From NCBI GenBank assembly GCA_965204565.1, contig CBDBEU010000005.1, forward strand, positions 2,046,001 to 2,110,000: 64,000 nucleotides of DNA, written 5' to 3'. This DNA comes from CBDBEU01 sp965204565. Its GTDB lineage: Bacteria > Pseudomonadota > Alphaproteobacteria > Rhizobiales > TMED25. Shown here one piece after another: positions 30,164 through 40,005 of the stretch (positions are counted from its first letter, which is position 1; every line of letters starts with the position of its first letter). Made by a program: the position numbers and the translations under genes. The notes below the pieces were generated by a model, which was given only the letters and a program-made list of their open reading frames with translations, made no database searches and had not been told where the DNA came from.

Positions 30164-31165
30164 TTAGATGGATGCCAGCGAGAGCCCGTCCACCAATATC
30201 TTTTCAACACCGTAATATTGCAGCGTCGTATAGGCGCCGAAGGACATCAGGAAGATCACCCCGGCAAGCCGATTGAGCTCTTTTCGCAGCAGCAGCAGAG
30301 CGAGCAGTGAGGCGGTCACGGCCAGCATGAACCACAGATCGAACACCAGGATCTGCTGCGGCACGGCAACCGGAGTGACCGCTGATACCAATCCCATGAT
30401 TGCCAAGAGATTGTATATGCACGCGCCGATGACATTGCCGACCGCCACTTCGGAATGCCCCCTGACCGCGGCGATGGTGGCGGTGGCCAGCTCAGGCAGC
30501 GACGTCCCGATTGCCACAATGGTCAGGCCGATCACTTCTTCGCCGACGCCAAGCGTTTGCGCGGTGACGACCGCAGCCATGACCAGAAGCTTCGCCCCGA
30601 CCACCACGGCGGCAATACCGCCGATAACGGCAAGCAAGGCGAGCCATGCCGTGCGTGGCACGTCCTTGAATTCCTCGGCCAGTTCCTCCGGCAAATCGCC
30701 GGGGTCGTTGCCCTTGCCCTTCTGGCGCTCGGTATGAAACGCATAAAGCGAAAAGGCGACGAGCGCGGCAACCATCAAAAATCCCTGCCAGCGCTCAATG
30801 TTTCCCGACAGGGCCAACGCCGTGAACAGAATTGCCGAGCCGCCCATCATCGCACCGTCGCGATAAAGCGCGCGCGGGTTCACCACGATCGGAAAGATCA
30901 TCGTCGAAAAGCCGAGGATCAAAAGAACATTGGCAATGTTGGAGCCGATCACATTGCCGACCGCGATGCCCGGCAAGCCGTCGAACGCGGCTTCCAGGCT
31001 CACCACCAATTCAGGCGCGGTGGTACCATAGGCGACAATGGTCATGCCGATAATCATCGGCGAAACATTGAGCTTACGCGCAAGCGAGACGGCACCTCGC
31101 ACGAGATATTCGGCGCCGAACAGGAGAAGAATGAATCCGCCCAGAAATTGGAGAACCGTGACCAC
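30164..31165 (-). CDS. Calcium/sodium antiporter (CaCA family, YrbG-like)
   Basis: 333 residues and ten or eleven membrane helices. The two inverted alpha repeats that form the ion path are seen as MTIVAYGTTAPELVVSLEAA near residue 40 and LTIVAIGTSLPELATATIAA near residue 210, each followed by VGNVIGSNIANVLLILG / VGNVIGACIYNLLAIMG. The hydrophilic loop EELAEEFKDVPRT separates the halves. It exchanges Na+ or H+ for Ca2+ at the inner membrane. Stand-alone gene; the 168 bp upstream show nothing specific. Confidence 0.94.
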   Translation of the reverse strand: MVTVLQFLGGFILLLFGAEYLVRGAVSLARKLNVSPMIIGMTIVAYGTTAPELVVSLEAAFDGLPGIAVGNVIGSNIANVLLILGFSTMIFPIVVNPRALYRDGAMMGGSAILFTALALSGNIERWQGFLMVAALVAFSLYAFHTERQKGKGNDPGDLPEELAEEFKDVPRTAWLALLAVIGGIAAVVVGAKLLVMAAVVTAQTLGVGEEVIGLTIVAIGTSLPELATATIAAVRGHSEVAVGNVIGACIYNLLAIMGLVSAVTPVAVPQQILVFDLWFMLAVTASLLALLLLRKELNRLAGVIFLMSFGAYTTLQYYGVEKILVDGLSLASI

Positions 31166-31333
31166 GAGACCGCTCCTTTGACTGTCCAGCCGACATCACA
31201 GCGTCGCCGCTGCCAGAGGGGCCCGGTCTGGGTATTCCAGTTTACCGTGTCACGAAGCCGGGAACAACTGAGTGATCTCAGCCGGTTGGCTGCGTATCAC
31301 CGCGGCACATGCGCTCAGCATCAATGCGGCGGC

Positions 31334-32154
31334 TCATGGCTCAAACGCGTCAAAGGCGGCGTCGTATCCGCCATGCCAACGCGTGAGAGGCGGCCGGTCC
31401 TCGGTCATGTCCATCGCACCCCAAATGATCCGCTTGGCATCTTCGGCCTCGCTGACCTCATTGTCCGGACAGATGATGTAGAAGCTGCCGTGCTCCAGTT
31501 TGCCGAGCATGTAGTCGATCACCTGCTCGGGCAGCCAGGCGGCGGAATTGTGCTTTTGCTTCCGGTGGTGGTCCAGCCGGGCACCAGCAGATGGGCGCTG
31601 AGCTCGCAGCCCGCGCGGTTGCGCAACTCGTGCTGCAGCACCTCGGTATAGGTCATCACCGCTGATTTGGTCATGTTGTAGGCCGGGTTGCGCGGCGGAT
31701 TGGTAATCCCCTGCTTTGACCCGACATTGATGATGCGCCGCGGACTGCCGGCCTCGATCATCATCGTGGCAAACACATCGGTACCATTGACCATGCCCCA
31801 CAGATTGACCTCGAAGGTCGCCCACCAGTCCGCCTTGCCGGCAAAGCAATCACCACCAACCCGGCTCGCCGCATTGTTCATCACCACCGAGGGCACGCCA
31901 AAGCCTTGGGCGACATCTGTGGCCAGGTCCTTGAGACCTTCAGCGTCGGTGACACTCAATTTGGCTTTGAGAACATTCCCATTGCCAAAATCATTCTTGA
32001 GACCGCTTGCCGTCTCGTCGAAATCGTCGGAGGCGAGTTCGACCAGGATCACCCGCATGCCCATTGCGGCGAACCGGGTCGCGGCAGCGCGGCCAATGCC
32101 CAGTGCCGCGCCGGTGACAACTGCAACATTGCCGGATTGAAAGGCCTGATCCAT
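31334..32154 (-). pseudogene. Short-chain dehydrogenase/reductase with a C-terminal frameshift
   Basis: The N-terminal 190 residues are a normal SDR: VAVVTGAALGIGRAAATRF (TGxxxGIG), NNAASRVGG (NNA motif), INVGSKQGITNPPRNPAYNMTK (catalytic Ser/Tyr/Lys region, cut). Near 31550-31570 the frame slips: HLLVPGWTTTG should continue with KHNSAAWLPEQVIDYMLGKLE, which lies in the next frame and runs to 31334 (ENRP-like RPPLTRWHGGYDAAFDAF). As written the product ends at 31519 and lacks the substrate-side helices. A single indel explains it, so sequencing error is possible. Substrate unknown. Confidence 0.8.
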
Positions 32155-32387
32155 GGAGGGTCTCTTGTCATTGGGTGCTCAAATCAAAAAGGTATGAAGG
32201 CCCGGATCAAGATCGAAAGACCACTTTGGGCAATATGCATTTCGCCACAGCCGCGCAATGCGAATTTTCTTGAGGCGGGATGACCGCATTCTGGCAGCCT
32301 ATGTGATAGCCGCCAACGGAGCGGTTGCTGAATTCACGCTCAACGAAATAAGCCACATCAGCTGACAATCATCCGGAGAACACCAAC

Positions 32388-32684
32388 ATGGCCTATTACT
32401 CGGTTCTAGCCGTCACCCCCACCAATCAGGACTGGATCCCGAACTATATCGGACCTGCCACTGCGCTCGTCACCCAGCACGGAGGCAAATATCTCGCCCG
32501 CACTGCCAGCCATGAACGCCTTGAAGGTGAAGATGCCGCACTGCGCGTCATCATCGAGTGGCCCTCGAAGGAAGCTGCGGTGGCATTCATGAACGATCCG
32601 GCCTACATACCCCATCTCAAAGCTCGCACTGCCGGCTCGGACAGCCACCACTTCCTTATTAAAGGCACGGACGACCTCGCCTGA
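32388..32684 (+). CDS. DUF1330 domain-containing protein
   Basis: 98 residues, the usual size. Segments such as YSVLAVTPTNQDWIPNY, HGGKYLARTASHERLEG and RVIIEWPSKEAAVAFMNDPAY match the DUF1330 ferredoxin-like dimeric fold, near the antibiotic-monooxygenase-like group. The start is preceded by CGGAGAA. It is divergent from the frameshifted SDR and followed after 23 bp by another SDR gene, now truncated. Function unknown. Confidence 0.9.
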   Translation: MAYYSVLAVTPTNQDWIPNYIGPATALVTQHGGKYLARTASHERLEGEDAALRVIIEWPSKEAAVAFMNDPAYIPHLKARTAGSDSHHFLIKGTDDLA

Positions 32685-32707
32685 CAGGCGCATTGAGGCA
32701 AGACCAC

Positions 32708-33085
32708 ATGCCAAAATCAGTTCTCATTACCGGCTCGACCGATGGTATCGGGCTGGAAGCGGCAAAGATGCTGGCTGCGCAAGGCCACACGGTTCTGTTG
32801 CACGGGCGCAATCGGTCAAAGCTGGAAGACGCGGAAAAGACACTCTCAGCGCTCCGCGATGTTGGGCGCGTTGAAAGCTACGTGGCTGATCTGTCGCGCA
32901 TGGCCGACGTTGAGACACTCGCGCAAGGGGTGGCTGAACGGCACGGCAAGCTCGATGTGCTGATCAACAATGCCGGGATCTATTCTCCATGCTCAACGAC
33001 GGATGATGGGCTTGACGTCAGGTTCGCGGTCAACACCCTGGCGCCGTATTCTGTTCGGCACCTGCCACAGCATCTGGCCTCTGAC
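32708..33085 (+). pseudogene. Short-chain dehydrogenase, 3' half lost to IS debris
   Basis: From the ATG at 32708 the frame encodes a good SDR N-terminus: SVLITGSTDGIGLEAAKML, VLLHGRNRSKLEDAEKTL, VLINNAGIYSP and FAVNTLAPY. After that, near 33050, the frame slips and homology stops before the Ser-Tyr-Lys catalytic centre. The remaining bases up to 33220 are unrelated and lead into an IS256-type remnant. Not functional as seen. Confidence 0.75.
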
Positions 33086-33249
33086 GGCACGGGCCGGCCT
33101 TGCCGCACGATTGCAAACCCGTTGCAAGGCGGATGCACGGCCCCCGCAGGGCGGTTGCACCGAGAGCACGAGCGCCCGGATTTACCGCCGATTCCGACCC
33201 CTGGAAGGCTCCGGAAATAATGCGCGGTTTCAATGCGGTTTCCCGGCCA

Positions 33250-33530
33250 TTCACGCTCCGGAATTGGCCAAGTCGCCGTCGCAAGGCTTTGACGCACTTC
33301 ATTCGCCCTGGTTCGCTTTGGCCATTGTTTCTGTCGTCCCACATGAACCGTGTGATCCGAAAATCGATCAAGACCCGTGGATCATTCCCGACCGGGGAGG
33401 CCGCAACCAGGCTGATCTATCTGGCGATCAGAAACTTCGGGAAAGGGGGCAGAAACGTCCGCGAATGTCGCGAATGGTTTGCAGCGCGCAACCGGTTCGC
33501 TATCATGTTCGAGGATCGATTTAATGCGTA
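33250..33530 (+). mobile_element. IS256-family transposase, C-terminal remnant
   Basis: The frame around 33340-33525 reads RVIRKSIKTRGSFPTGEAA, TRLIYLAIRNFGKGG, then REWFAARNRFAIMFEDRF. This is the conserved end of IS256 (Mutator-like) transposases. The catalytic core upstream is missing. Bases 33086-33250, between this and the SDR fragment, are unassigned. Confidence 0.72.
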
Positions 33531-33596
33531 CCCAAATCTGAAACCCGCATGGGCTGAACCTCATACACAGAGTTTCGCATACTCCCGTTAAAGCCT

Positions 33597-35801
33597 TTAT
33601 TTTTCGTCTGAAACGAACACGCCGTTCCAGTTGTCCGGCACTCCCTGTCGCGAAAGATCGGTCAACCGGTTTTGGTAGAACGCACAGAGCTTTTTCATTC
33701 CATGGAAGTTCATCGCTTTGAATGCCTCGAGATGTTCGAGCGCCCTTTCGAAGTCCGTCGCACGAAGCGTTTGCAGCATCTTTCCATGAACGTCGCAGAG
33801 TTCTGCGAATGTGTCAGATGTTTTCAACTCGTGATCTCCAAGCAGCGTGTAAACCGTAACCGGCTCGTTTCGACCAACAACACTGACCTTGTCGATTTCC
33901 AAAAGCGCAAACTCATCGATTCCCCGAACGGTCTCTTCGACCACAAGATTATCCAGCCCATATTGCTTGCTCAGTCCCTCCACCCGGGAAGCAACATTGA
34001 CCGCATCTCCGATTGCCGAATAGTTGAACCGCTGGCTGGAACCCAGATTACCAACACAACAACGTCCGGTATTTAAGCCAATGCCGATTTCCAGTTTGCG
34101 GGGTGCATTCACATTCAGGGCACGCAGGGCCTTTCGCATGTCCAGGACCCCCTGGCATGCCAATCTGTGATGCTGTTCCTGCGAAACCGGCGCGTTCCAG
34201 AACGCCATTATGGCGTCCCCCATATATTTGTCGATCGTCGCTTCCCGCTCCAACAAGACGGTCGTCATGGGAGTGAGAAAATCATTTAAAAACTGCGTCA
34301 GTTCAATCGGCGACATGGCTTCAGAAATGGTCACGAAGTTGCGAATGTCACAGAATAAAATCGTGAGTTCCCGTTCCTCTCCACCCAGAGTCAGTTGTTC
34401 GGGATCAGAGGTAAGTCTTTCCACCAGCGCAGGAGCCAGATAATGGGCAAAGGCATTGCGAATGAACTGTTCATCCTTTTCCGCCACGAACAGATTGGCG
34501 CTAGAGGAGGTGACGTAGGCAACGAGCAAGGAAAATACCGGCAATACGGGACTGAACAATAATTGATAGTCGCTGAATGCACGCCAGAATACTCCGATGG
34601 CCAATGACAACAAAACGATCGCCAGCAGAGCTCCTCCAAGCGATCGCAACAGGGGGAGTGCCGTGATCAAGATGATGACCAATACCAGCGAACTTACCAG
34701 TTCGATGCCTGAAGCCGTGTCGGGCCGGGTGATGTAGGTTCGGGAAACAATCTGGTCGATCATATCCGCATGGATCGAAACCCCGGGCACCGCCGGATTG
34801 AGTGGCGTAGCCCTCAGATCCAGCAAACCTTGAGCAGATGTGCCGATCAACACGATGTGGCCGGCAATTTCCCGTCGCAGATCGGGCAGCGAATCCGGTG
34901 TTGGGCGAAGGACCGACACGGCCGACAGGGTTGGCTTTTCAGCCGCGCTCGAATGGTAGATATCGAGTGCGCCCTGCTCGTCGGTCTGCACAGTCAATGC
35001 CCCAACCTGCACCGAGACAATCGACACTTCGCTACCGGATATCTCACCCGATCCGTCACTGGTCTTGAGCTTGAAGGCGCTCGCGCCCTGGACAACACGC
35101 AGGGACTCCATGGCCAGATTGGGATAGTAGCGGTTATTGGCCGGTTTCAACAAAACCGACTTGCGCACCACACCGTCAACGGTTGAAAGAAAGCTGATCT
35201 CCCCGATTCCGGTTGCGGCCGCATCAAGAACCGGAATGTTGCGGATGGCTTTCACGTCCTGGACCATGTAGCCAGAGGGAAGGCTTCCGCTAAAACCGTA
35301 GCCTGCCCTGGGGGCGGGTAATTCCCTGGTACCGTCAGCGGAAAACGCCAAACCTGTGACGACAACATTGCGCGCAAAGGCTTCTGCCAGTGCAAGGTCA
35401 TTGTCCAGAACCTCAATGTCCCGCGGTAACTTTATTTCGGCACCTGCTTTTCTCAACCGTTCGATGGCAAGGACAGGAGAGGTTCGGTCGATTTCCGGAA
35501 ACAGCACATCAAAGACAATCGCCGCAGCGCCCAGGTATCCCAGCCGGTCAGTCAGTTCCGCAACCAATGTGCGGGGCCAGGGCCACTGCCCCATTTGTTT
35601 CAAAGAAGCTTCATCAATATCGACCACCACCACATCGGTACCGGCCCATTGCCGCGGCAGAATGCGTTGATAGGAATCGAAGACAAGCGCATGCAGTCTC
35701 TGGACTTCGTTATTGTTAAAATATGCGAGTGTCCAGACGGTACAGGCCGCGCCAAAGGCAATCAGCCAGATGACAACAAGCCTGTAGCTGAAGATCCGCA
35801 T
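33597..35801 (-). CDS. CHASE2-domain adenylate cyclase (class III)
   Basis: 734 residues. A short N-terminal helix (VVIWLIAFGAACTVWTLAY) leads to a periplasmic CHASE2 sensor at about 35-350 (VVVVDIDEASLKQMGQWPWPR, GAAAIVFDVLF, HIVLIGTSAQGLLDLR, VSIHADMIDQI). Three helices follow (about 362-440). The catalytic domain at about 475-650 has both metal aspartates (FCDIRNF D485; YMGDAI D529), the adenine-selecting Lys525 and Asp599 (SAIGDAVN) and Arg606. It should therefore make cAMP, not cGMP. It lies downstream of the FecR/barrel gene on the same strand, with an IS copy in between. CHASE2 cyclases next to FecR-domain genes suggest an envelope-sensing pair. Confidence 0.94.
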   Translation of the reverse strand: MRIFSYRLVVIWLIAFGAACTVWTLAYFNNNEVQRLHALVFDSYQRILPRQWAGTDVVVVDIDEASLKQMGQWPWPRTLVAELTDRLGYLGAAAIVFDVLFPEIDRTSPVLAIERLRKAGAEIKLPRDIEVLDNDLALAEAFARNVVVTGLAFSADGTRELPAPRAGYGFSGSLPSGYMVQDVKAIRNIPVLDAAATGIGEISFLSTVDGVVRKSVLLKPANNRYYPNLAMESLRVVQGASAFKLKTSDGSGEISGSEVSIVSVQVGALTVQTDEQGALDIYHSSAAEKPTLSAVSVLRPTPDSLPDLRREIAGHIVLIGTSAQGLLDLRATPLNPAVPGVSIHADMIDQIVSRTYITRPDTASGIELVSSLVLVIILITALPLLRSLGGALLAIVLLSLAIGVFWRAFSDYQLLFSPVLPVFSLLVAYVTSSSANLFVAEKDEQFIRNAFAHYLAPALVERLTSDPEQLTLGGEERELTILFCDIRNFVTISEAMSPIELTQFLNDFLTPMTTVLLEREATIDKYMGDAIMAFWNAPVSQEQHHRLACQGVLDMRKALRALNVNAPRKLEIGIGLNTGRCCVGNLGSSQRFNYSAIGDAVNVASRVEGLSKQYGLDNLVVEETVRGIDEFALLEIDKVSVVGRNEPVTVYTLLGDHELKTSDTFAELCDVHGKMLQTLRATDFERALEHLEAFKAMNFHGMKKLCAFYQNRLTDLSRQGVPDNWNGVFVSDEK

Positions 35802-35831
35802 CTAATCCGCCATGATCGACAATCCCCACCT

Positions 35832-37021
35832 GGACGCCCTGAAAAACCTCTGGCTTTGAGCGTCTTGGCGTGATTCCGTGGGGATATCGGCGACGGAGGG
35901 TACGATGGCTGCACAGCGCGGGTTGTTCGATCCGGATGAGCGGTACGCGGCGTTATCGAAGGCGGGAGATCCGCTGGAGCGGCTTGCAGGGGGTATCGAC
36001 TTCGAGCTCTTCCGGCCAGAGTTGGATGCGACGCTCGATCGTTCCGATGGCAGGCAGGGCGGGCGCCGGACGAGACGACCATCCGGCGGTTCCGGGAAGC
36101 CCTGGTGCGGACCGGCGCGGTGGAGAAACTCTTCGCCCGGTTCGACGCGCATCTTAAGGACGCCGGATATCTCGCCCGGATATCCCGCCATGGGCGGGCA
36201 GATCGTCGATGCCGCCATCGTGGCGGTCCCGCGCCGGCGCATGACCGATGCCGGGAAGGAGATCGTCAAGGGCATAGAGGTATGGAAACGGGGGGGCATC
36301 CCGCCTGATTGGCAGGCCAATCCCCGGAAAACGGCGCAAAAGGATCGCGACGCGCGTTGGACGCTCAAGCAAGGGCGCAGGAAGACACGCCCGGACGGCA
36401 CGGCGATGGACGCAATCGCCACGCCGGTGTTCGGCTGCAAATCCCATATCGATGCCGACCGGCGCCACGGCTTCGTGCGGACATGGATCGTCACCGACGC
36501 CGCCCGGCATGACGGACGCGTAGCGGGCGGGCTTGTGGATCAGGCGAACACCGGCTCGACTGCACACCGGCTCGACTGTCTGGGCGGACACAGCGTATCG
36601 GTCGCAGAACAACGAGAAGAAAATCGCCCGGGCCGGGCTGACCCCGAAGGTCCGTTTCCGCCGCCCGCCCGGCAAGCCGATGCCCGTGCATCACGACAGG
36701 GCCGATGCCGCAGGGTCGAAGGTCCGATCCGCGATCGAACATCCCTTCGCCGGGATGAAGGCACGAACGGGGCTCTTCCTCCGCACTATCGGCATCGACC
36801 GGGCGAGGGCCAGGATCGGCATGGCCAACATCGCATTCAACATGAAACGGCTCCTGTTCCGGGAGCGCAAAGGCGCCGTGGCATGGCCCGGCCCCGGCGA
36901 AACCGAATCCCGAACCGCAACCCAGGCAAGGGGCCGACACGCATCGCGGCCGTAAAGGCGCTCTCGTCACCCGATTCCAGACCCGATTCCAGGCAGCAGA
37001 CAGGGGTCTTCAGGGTTGGCC
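35832..37021 (+). mobile_element. Defective IS5-family element, copy B
   Basis: Left end GGACGCCCTGAAAA; right end near CTTCAGGGTTGGCC, an imperfect inverted match. Transposase pieces: FDPDERYAALSKAGDPLERL (from 35905), IRRFREALVRTGAVEKLFARF (out of frame, about 36085), MGGQIVDAAIVAVPRRRMTDA, RDARWTLKQGRRKTRPDG and VFGCKSHIDADRRHGFVRTW (36190-36490), then WADTAYRSQNNEKKIARAGL and HPFAGMKARTGLFLRTIGID (36560-36800). Lost: the DPVLMFK...LGRFLSL middle, by deletion between two copies of GCGGGCGCC. All three copies share a 13-bp duplication that breaks the frame. It sits between the cyclase and the FecR gene. Confidence 0.88.
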
Positions 37022-37089
37022 TCAGGTGGACGCGCGGGAATCTCTTGATCTTCTCATGAATTGAAGATCAGTCCCGGAGCCGTTGCCGA

Positions 37090-39999
37090 TCACCGACGCC
37101 CCATAAACGTTCCCACGGCGCCAAGATCATTAGCCGTATCCTCCAGAACAAACTGCCCCAGGACGCCCTCGGCGATAGCCGCACCGTCATTGGCAAAATT
37201 GCCACTCAAGGCGCCAACAACAGAGGTTCCCGATATATTACCCGAGAACGTCGCGTCTGTTCCAGATATGATGTTCTCGGCCACCGCACCGGTTGCGCTC
37301 ATTCCGGCCAGCCCCGTGATCGAGGCCGTGCCGGTTCGGCTGGCAAAATTGAAATCCATGCCAAAGCCGCCACGGCTGATATAGGTTTGACTGTTGGCCG
37401 TGTTCGACACGTCGACAACAGTCGCCATGGCCGTCCCCGCATAGGTGGCGCTGCCAAAAGCTGGAAGGTCAGCCCGGTTTGTAATGTCTCCCGCCACCCA
37501 GGTTCCAAGGTGGACACCATCTTCTCGCGTTTCCCCCGATGGCGGCCCAAGTGTCCCATCGCTTACGACATTGGTTTCAGTGCCCCACCAACCCCAGTCC
37601 ATGAAGTCGCATGTCGTACAATGCCGGTAACCTGCGATGGGAGCAGCGCGTCCGGAGACGAGATAGGAATGGGGACTATTGTCAGGTTCCTGCTGAACAT
37701 CCTGTCCCGAATCACCTCTTAGCCGCGTCAACGCATGGTTTCTGCTGTCACGTGCACCAAATCTGTCGTCATCGATAAAAGCGCTTCTTGCCCCAGAGCC
37801 GGTGTTGGTTGGGCCTTGGCCGAAAGTCAGATCAAGGCCTGCCACATGGGCGTCCTCGTCAAAAACATCGTTCACATCAGCCTGCGCTCCCACCCTGCTG
37901 GTTGAAGCGTCGATTCCAACAACAAAATTGGTGGAACTGGCAAGAATTGAACCCGACCCCGCGGTTCCGGACAAAACGGCATACTTGTCTGTCCCCTGGC
38001 TGAGGGCTTCTGCGACGCCTGCCATATACCCCCTGTGGGTGCGCGCGGTCCGGCCAAGTGTCGCCTTCCCGGTTTCAGAGGCGAGATCTGCCACATGAAC
38101 GGTAGTGAAACGACCATCCGACACATATCCCGTTCCCCCCTGGCGCAGGCCTGGATGCCGGCCCGGTGACCCGTCGTTATGGCTGCGACCTCTGTCGTCA
38201 TCAGGATGCCGAGGGTTCCCAAGGACGAAGTGCTCGGCGTTCGGCCCGAACAGATAACGACCATCCGGACCTGCCATGGTACCTAATGAACCGCCCATGA
38301 ATATGGGCGGCAAAGCCGCGCCTGTGCGAAAACTGCCCCTTCGCACGCCCCCGACCATGCCTGTTCCGTCATTTCTCGTACTGGAGGAGAACAAACCAAC
38401 CGCACTTTTTTGCGCCGTTCCACTTCCTGTAATATCGATCCAGGACTGGAAAACCTCCGCATCATCATACCACTGCTCATGATCTTCCGATTCAGCCACA
38501 AAAAGATTGGTTGAACTGTAAGTGCCAAGATCTCCATAGAGAATATTGTTGAAATAGGGAACCGGAAGCTGAAGGATCGGATCGCTTGTCAGTGTGTATT
38601 CCCTGATGCTTGTCCCCCCATCAGCAAGCCTCAGAGCATCCAAATCAGTTCCGGTTCCGAAGAAGGCGTAGAATGGCTGTGTCACATCATCATTGCGCCG
38701 CAATTGGTAGAAGACGAAATCGTCAGCACCGGCATAAGCAGTGCCTGTCAATGACACACCGGGCGAATAGACGCCATCGGTCACGGCGAACGCCGTCAGG
38801 CCGCTGTCGCCCTGTGTGCCACTGAAATCAGGAAAGTCCAGTGTCAGGCCCATTCCCGCATAGGTGAACCGGCCCTGATCCCGGGTCAACGCGACGGTCC
38901 GGTCCAGTCCGGTTGAAGACCCCACCAGCCCTCGCGAGCCCGCATCGGGAATCGATTCCCGATCCCGACGGCTGTAAATATCGGTTTCCCCGGTTCCCAG
39001 GATGCGCGCCTGTCGGGTCGGCAAGACGGGGTCAGGTTGTGTGGGCTGGTCGATCGTTTCAGAACTAATGTCATCTTCTGTTACAACATCAACATCATCC
39101 GTCTCAACTTGGTCGATCGTTTCAGAACGAATGGCATCTTCTGTTACAACATCAACATCATCCGTCTCAACTTGAACGGTGTCGATGTCGGAAGCCTTGA
39201 CCGGTTTAGGACGCGGCGTGGGCGTGGTCACTTGCGTCGGCGCGGCAGAATTTTCAGAGGTCACCGGACTGACCGCCACGACCGAGTCGGACGGCGTATT
39301 GGACGAACCACCACTTGTACCGCTTCGTCCCGACAGTTCCGACTGGAACAATTGTGCATCGGCAAGTGTGCCGCGGCGGATTCTCTGGGAGACCGCGCCA
39401 GCTTCCTGACGGACTTCAAGCACGTAGCCGGGTTCAAACAGCCGTGAAGTTTGGCCGGAATTGCCGGTAAATGTCACTTCATCGCCAAAGACCAGGCGAA
39501 TGAGGGTTTGAGCTCCGCTTTTGTCGACGACCAGTTCCACCATCGCACCGCGTATGCCCATCCTGCCCAAAGGTGTGTTGATTTTGAATGAACCTCTCCG
39601 CTTGGTTGCCAGGCCTCCAATCAACCGAAAAGCACCTCTGGCCACACTTGCTATGGCTTTCGCTTCACCGTTGTCGGAGTCGTAAACGAATTTGTCGATA
39701 GTGAGTAAAGAGTCTGGACCCACCGTGAAGGTCGTCCCGTCAACGAGGAGAATTTGCACCAGACCATTTTCATTGGTTTCAATCTGCTCGTTGAAAACGA
39801 CATCTTCACCGATGGATTTCACCCTCGGGGCGGCACCAGGCGCGGTGCCGAGCGCCGATTGGTTGACCGCGGCGGTTATTCCGACTTTTGCATTTGACGC
39901 TGGCACGCTGACCGTGGACAAAAGTGCCAGTCCTAATCCAATGCCCAGCAGGCCATTGTGGATCGGTGCGACGAGATTCCTTTTTGTTGTTTCAGTCAT
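37090..39999 (-). CDS. Secreted FecR-domain protein with TbpB-like C-terminal beta-barrel (putative type XI secretion cargo)
   Basis: 969 residues. The signal peptide covers about residues 1-37 (GLLGIGLGLALLSTVSVPAS) and has no lipobox Cys. The FecR domain is at about 65-185 (LLVDGTTFTVGPDSLLTIDKF, NTPLGRMGIRGAMVEL). A low-complexity Pro/Thr/Asp linker has two 21-residue repeats (276-317). A large beta-rich region follows. The last about 120 residues (GSATYAGTAMATVVDV, GGFGMDFNFASRTGTASITG, FSGNISGTSVVGALSGNF, GVLGQFVLEDTANDLGAVGTF) match the eight-stranded TbpB-type barrel of Slam cargo. It starts 6 bp after the stop of the Slam-like exporter gene, so they form an operon. Ligand unknown. Confidence 0.82.
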   Translation of the reverse strand: MTETTKRNLVAPIHNGLLGIGLGLALLSTVSVPASNAKVGITAAVNQSALGTAPGAAPRVKSIGEDVVFNEQIETNENGLVQILLVDGTTFTVGPDSLLTIDKFVYDSDNGEAKAIASVARGAFRLIGGLATKRRGSFKINTPLGRMGIRGAMVELVVDKSGAQTLIRLVFGDEVTFTGNSGQTSRLFEPGYVLEVRQEAGAVSQRIRRGTLADAQLFQSELSGRSGTSGGSSNTPSDSVVAVSPVTSENSAAPTQVTTPTPRPKPVKASDIDTVQVETDDVDVVTEDAIRSETIDQVETDDVDVVTEDDISSETIDQPTQPDPVLPTRQARILGTGETDIYSRRDRESIPDAGSRGLVGSSTGLDRTVALTRDQGRFTYAGMGLTLDFPDFSGTQGDSGLTAFAVTDGVYSPGVSLTGTAYAGADDFVFYQLRRNDDVTQPFYAFFGTGTDLDALRLADGGTSIREYTLTSDPILQLPVPYFNNILYGDLGTYSSTNLFVAESEDHEQWYDDAEVFQSWIDITGSGTAQKSAVGLFSSSTRNDGTGMVGGVRRGSFRTGAALPPIFMGGSLGTMAGPDGRYLFGPNAEHFVLGNPRHPDDDRGRSHNDGSPGRHPGLRQGGTGYVSDGRFTTVHVADLASETGKATLGRTARTHRGYMAGVAEALSQGTDKYAVLSGTAGSGSILASSTNFVVGIDASTSRVGAQADVNDVFDEDAHVAGLDLTFGQGPTNTGSGARSAFIDDDRFGARDSRNHALTRLRGDSGQDVQQEPDNSPHSYLVSGRAAPIAGYRHCTTCDFMDWGWWGTETNVVSDGTLGPPSGETREDGVHLGTWVAGDITNRADLPAFGSATYAGTAMATVVDVSNTANSQTYISRGGFGMDFNFASRTGTASITGLAGMSATGAVAENIISGTDATFSGNISGTSVVGALSGNFANDGAAIAEGVLGQFVLEDTANDLGAVGTFMGRR
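39047..39172. repeat. 63-bp tandem direct repeat, two units, inside the FecR/barrel gene
   Basis: Units at 39047-39109 and 39110-39172 differ at only a few bases. Being a multiple of three, the repeat encodes two copies of a 21-residue acidic unit starting QVETDDVDVVTED. Copy number can change without a frameshift, so linker length may vary between strains. Confidence 0.9.
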
Positions 40000-40005
40000 C
40001 TTGCT

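Noticed and set aside
35802..36494. 230-codon minus-strand frame across IS copy B (and its twin at 41301-42149 across copy C)
   Set aside because: It is the antisense of the decayed transposase. The transposase blocks on the plus strand explain the sequence.
39047..39172. Tandem repeat considered as a CRISPR or regulatory array
   Set aside because: Units are adjacent without spacers, lie inside an open gene and keep the frame. It is a coding repeat.
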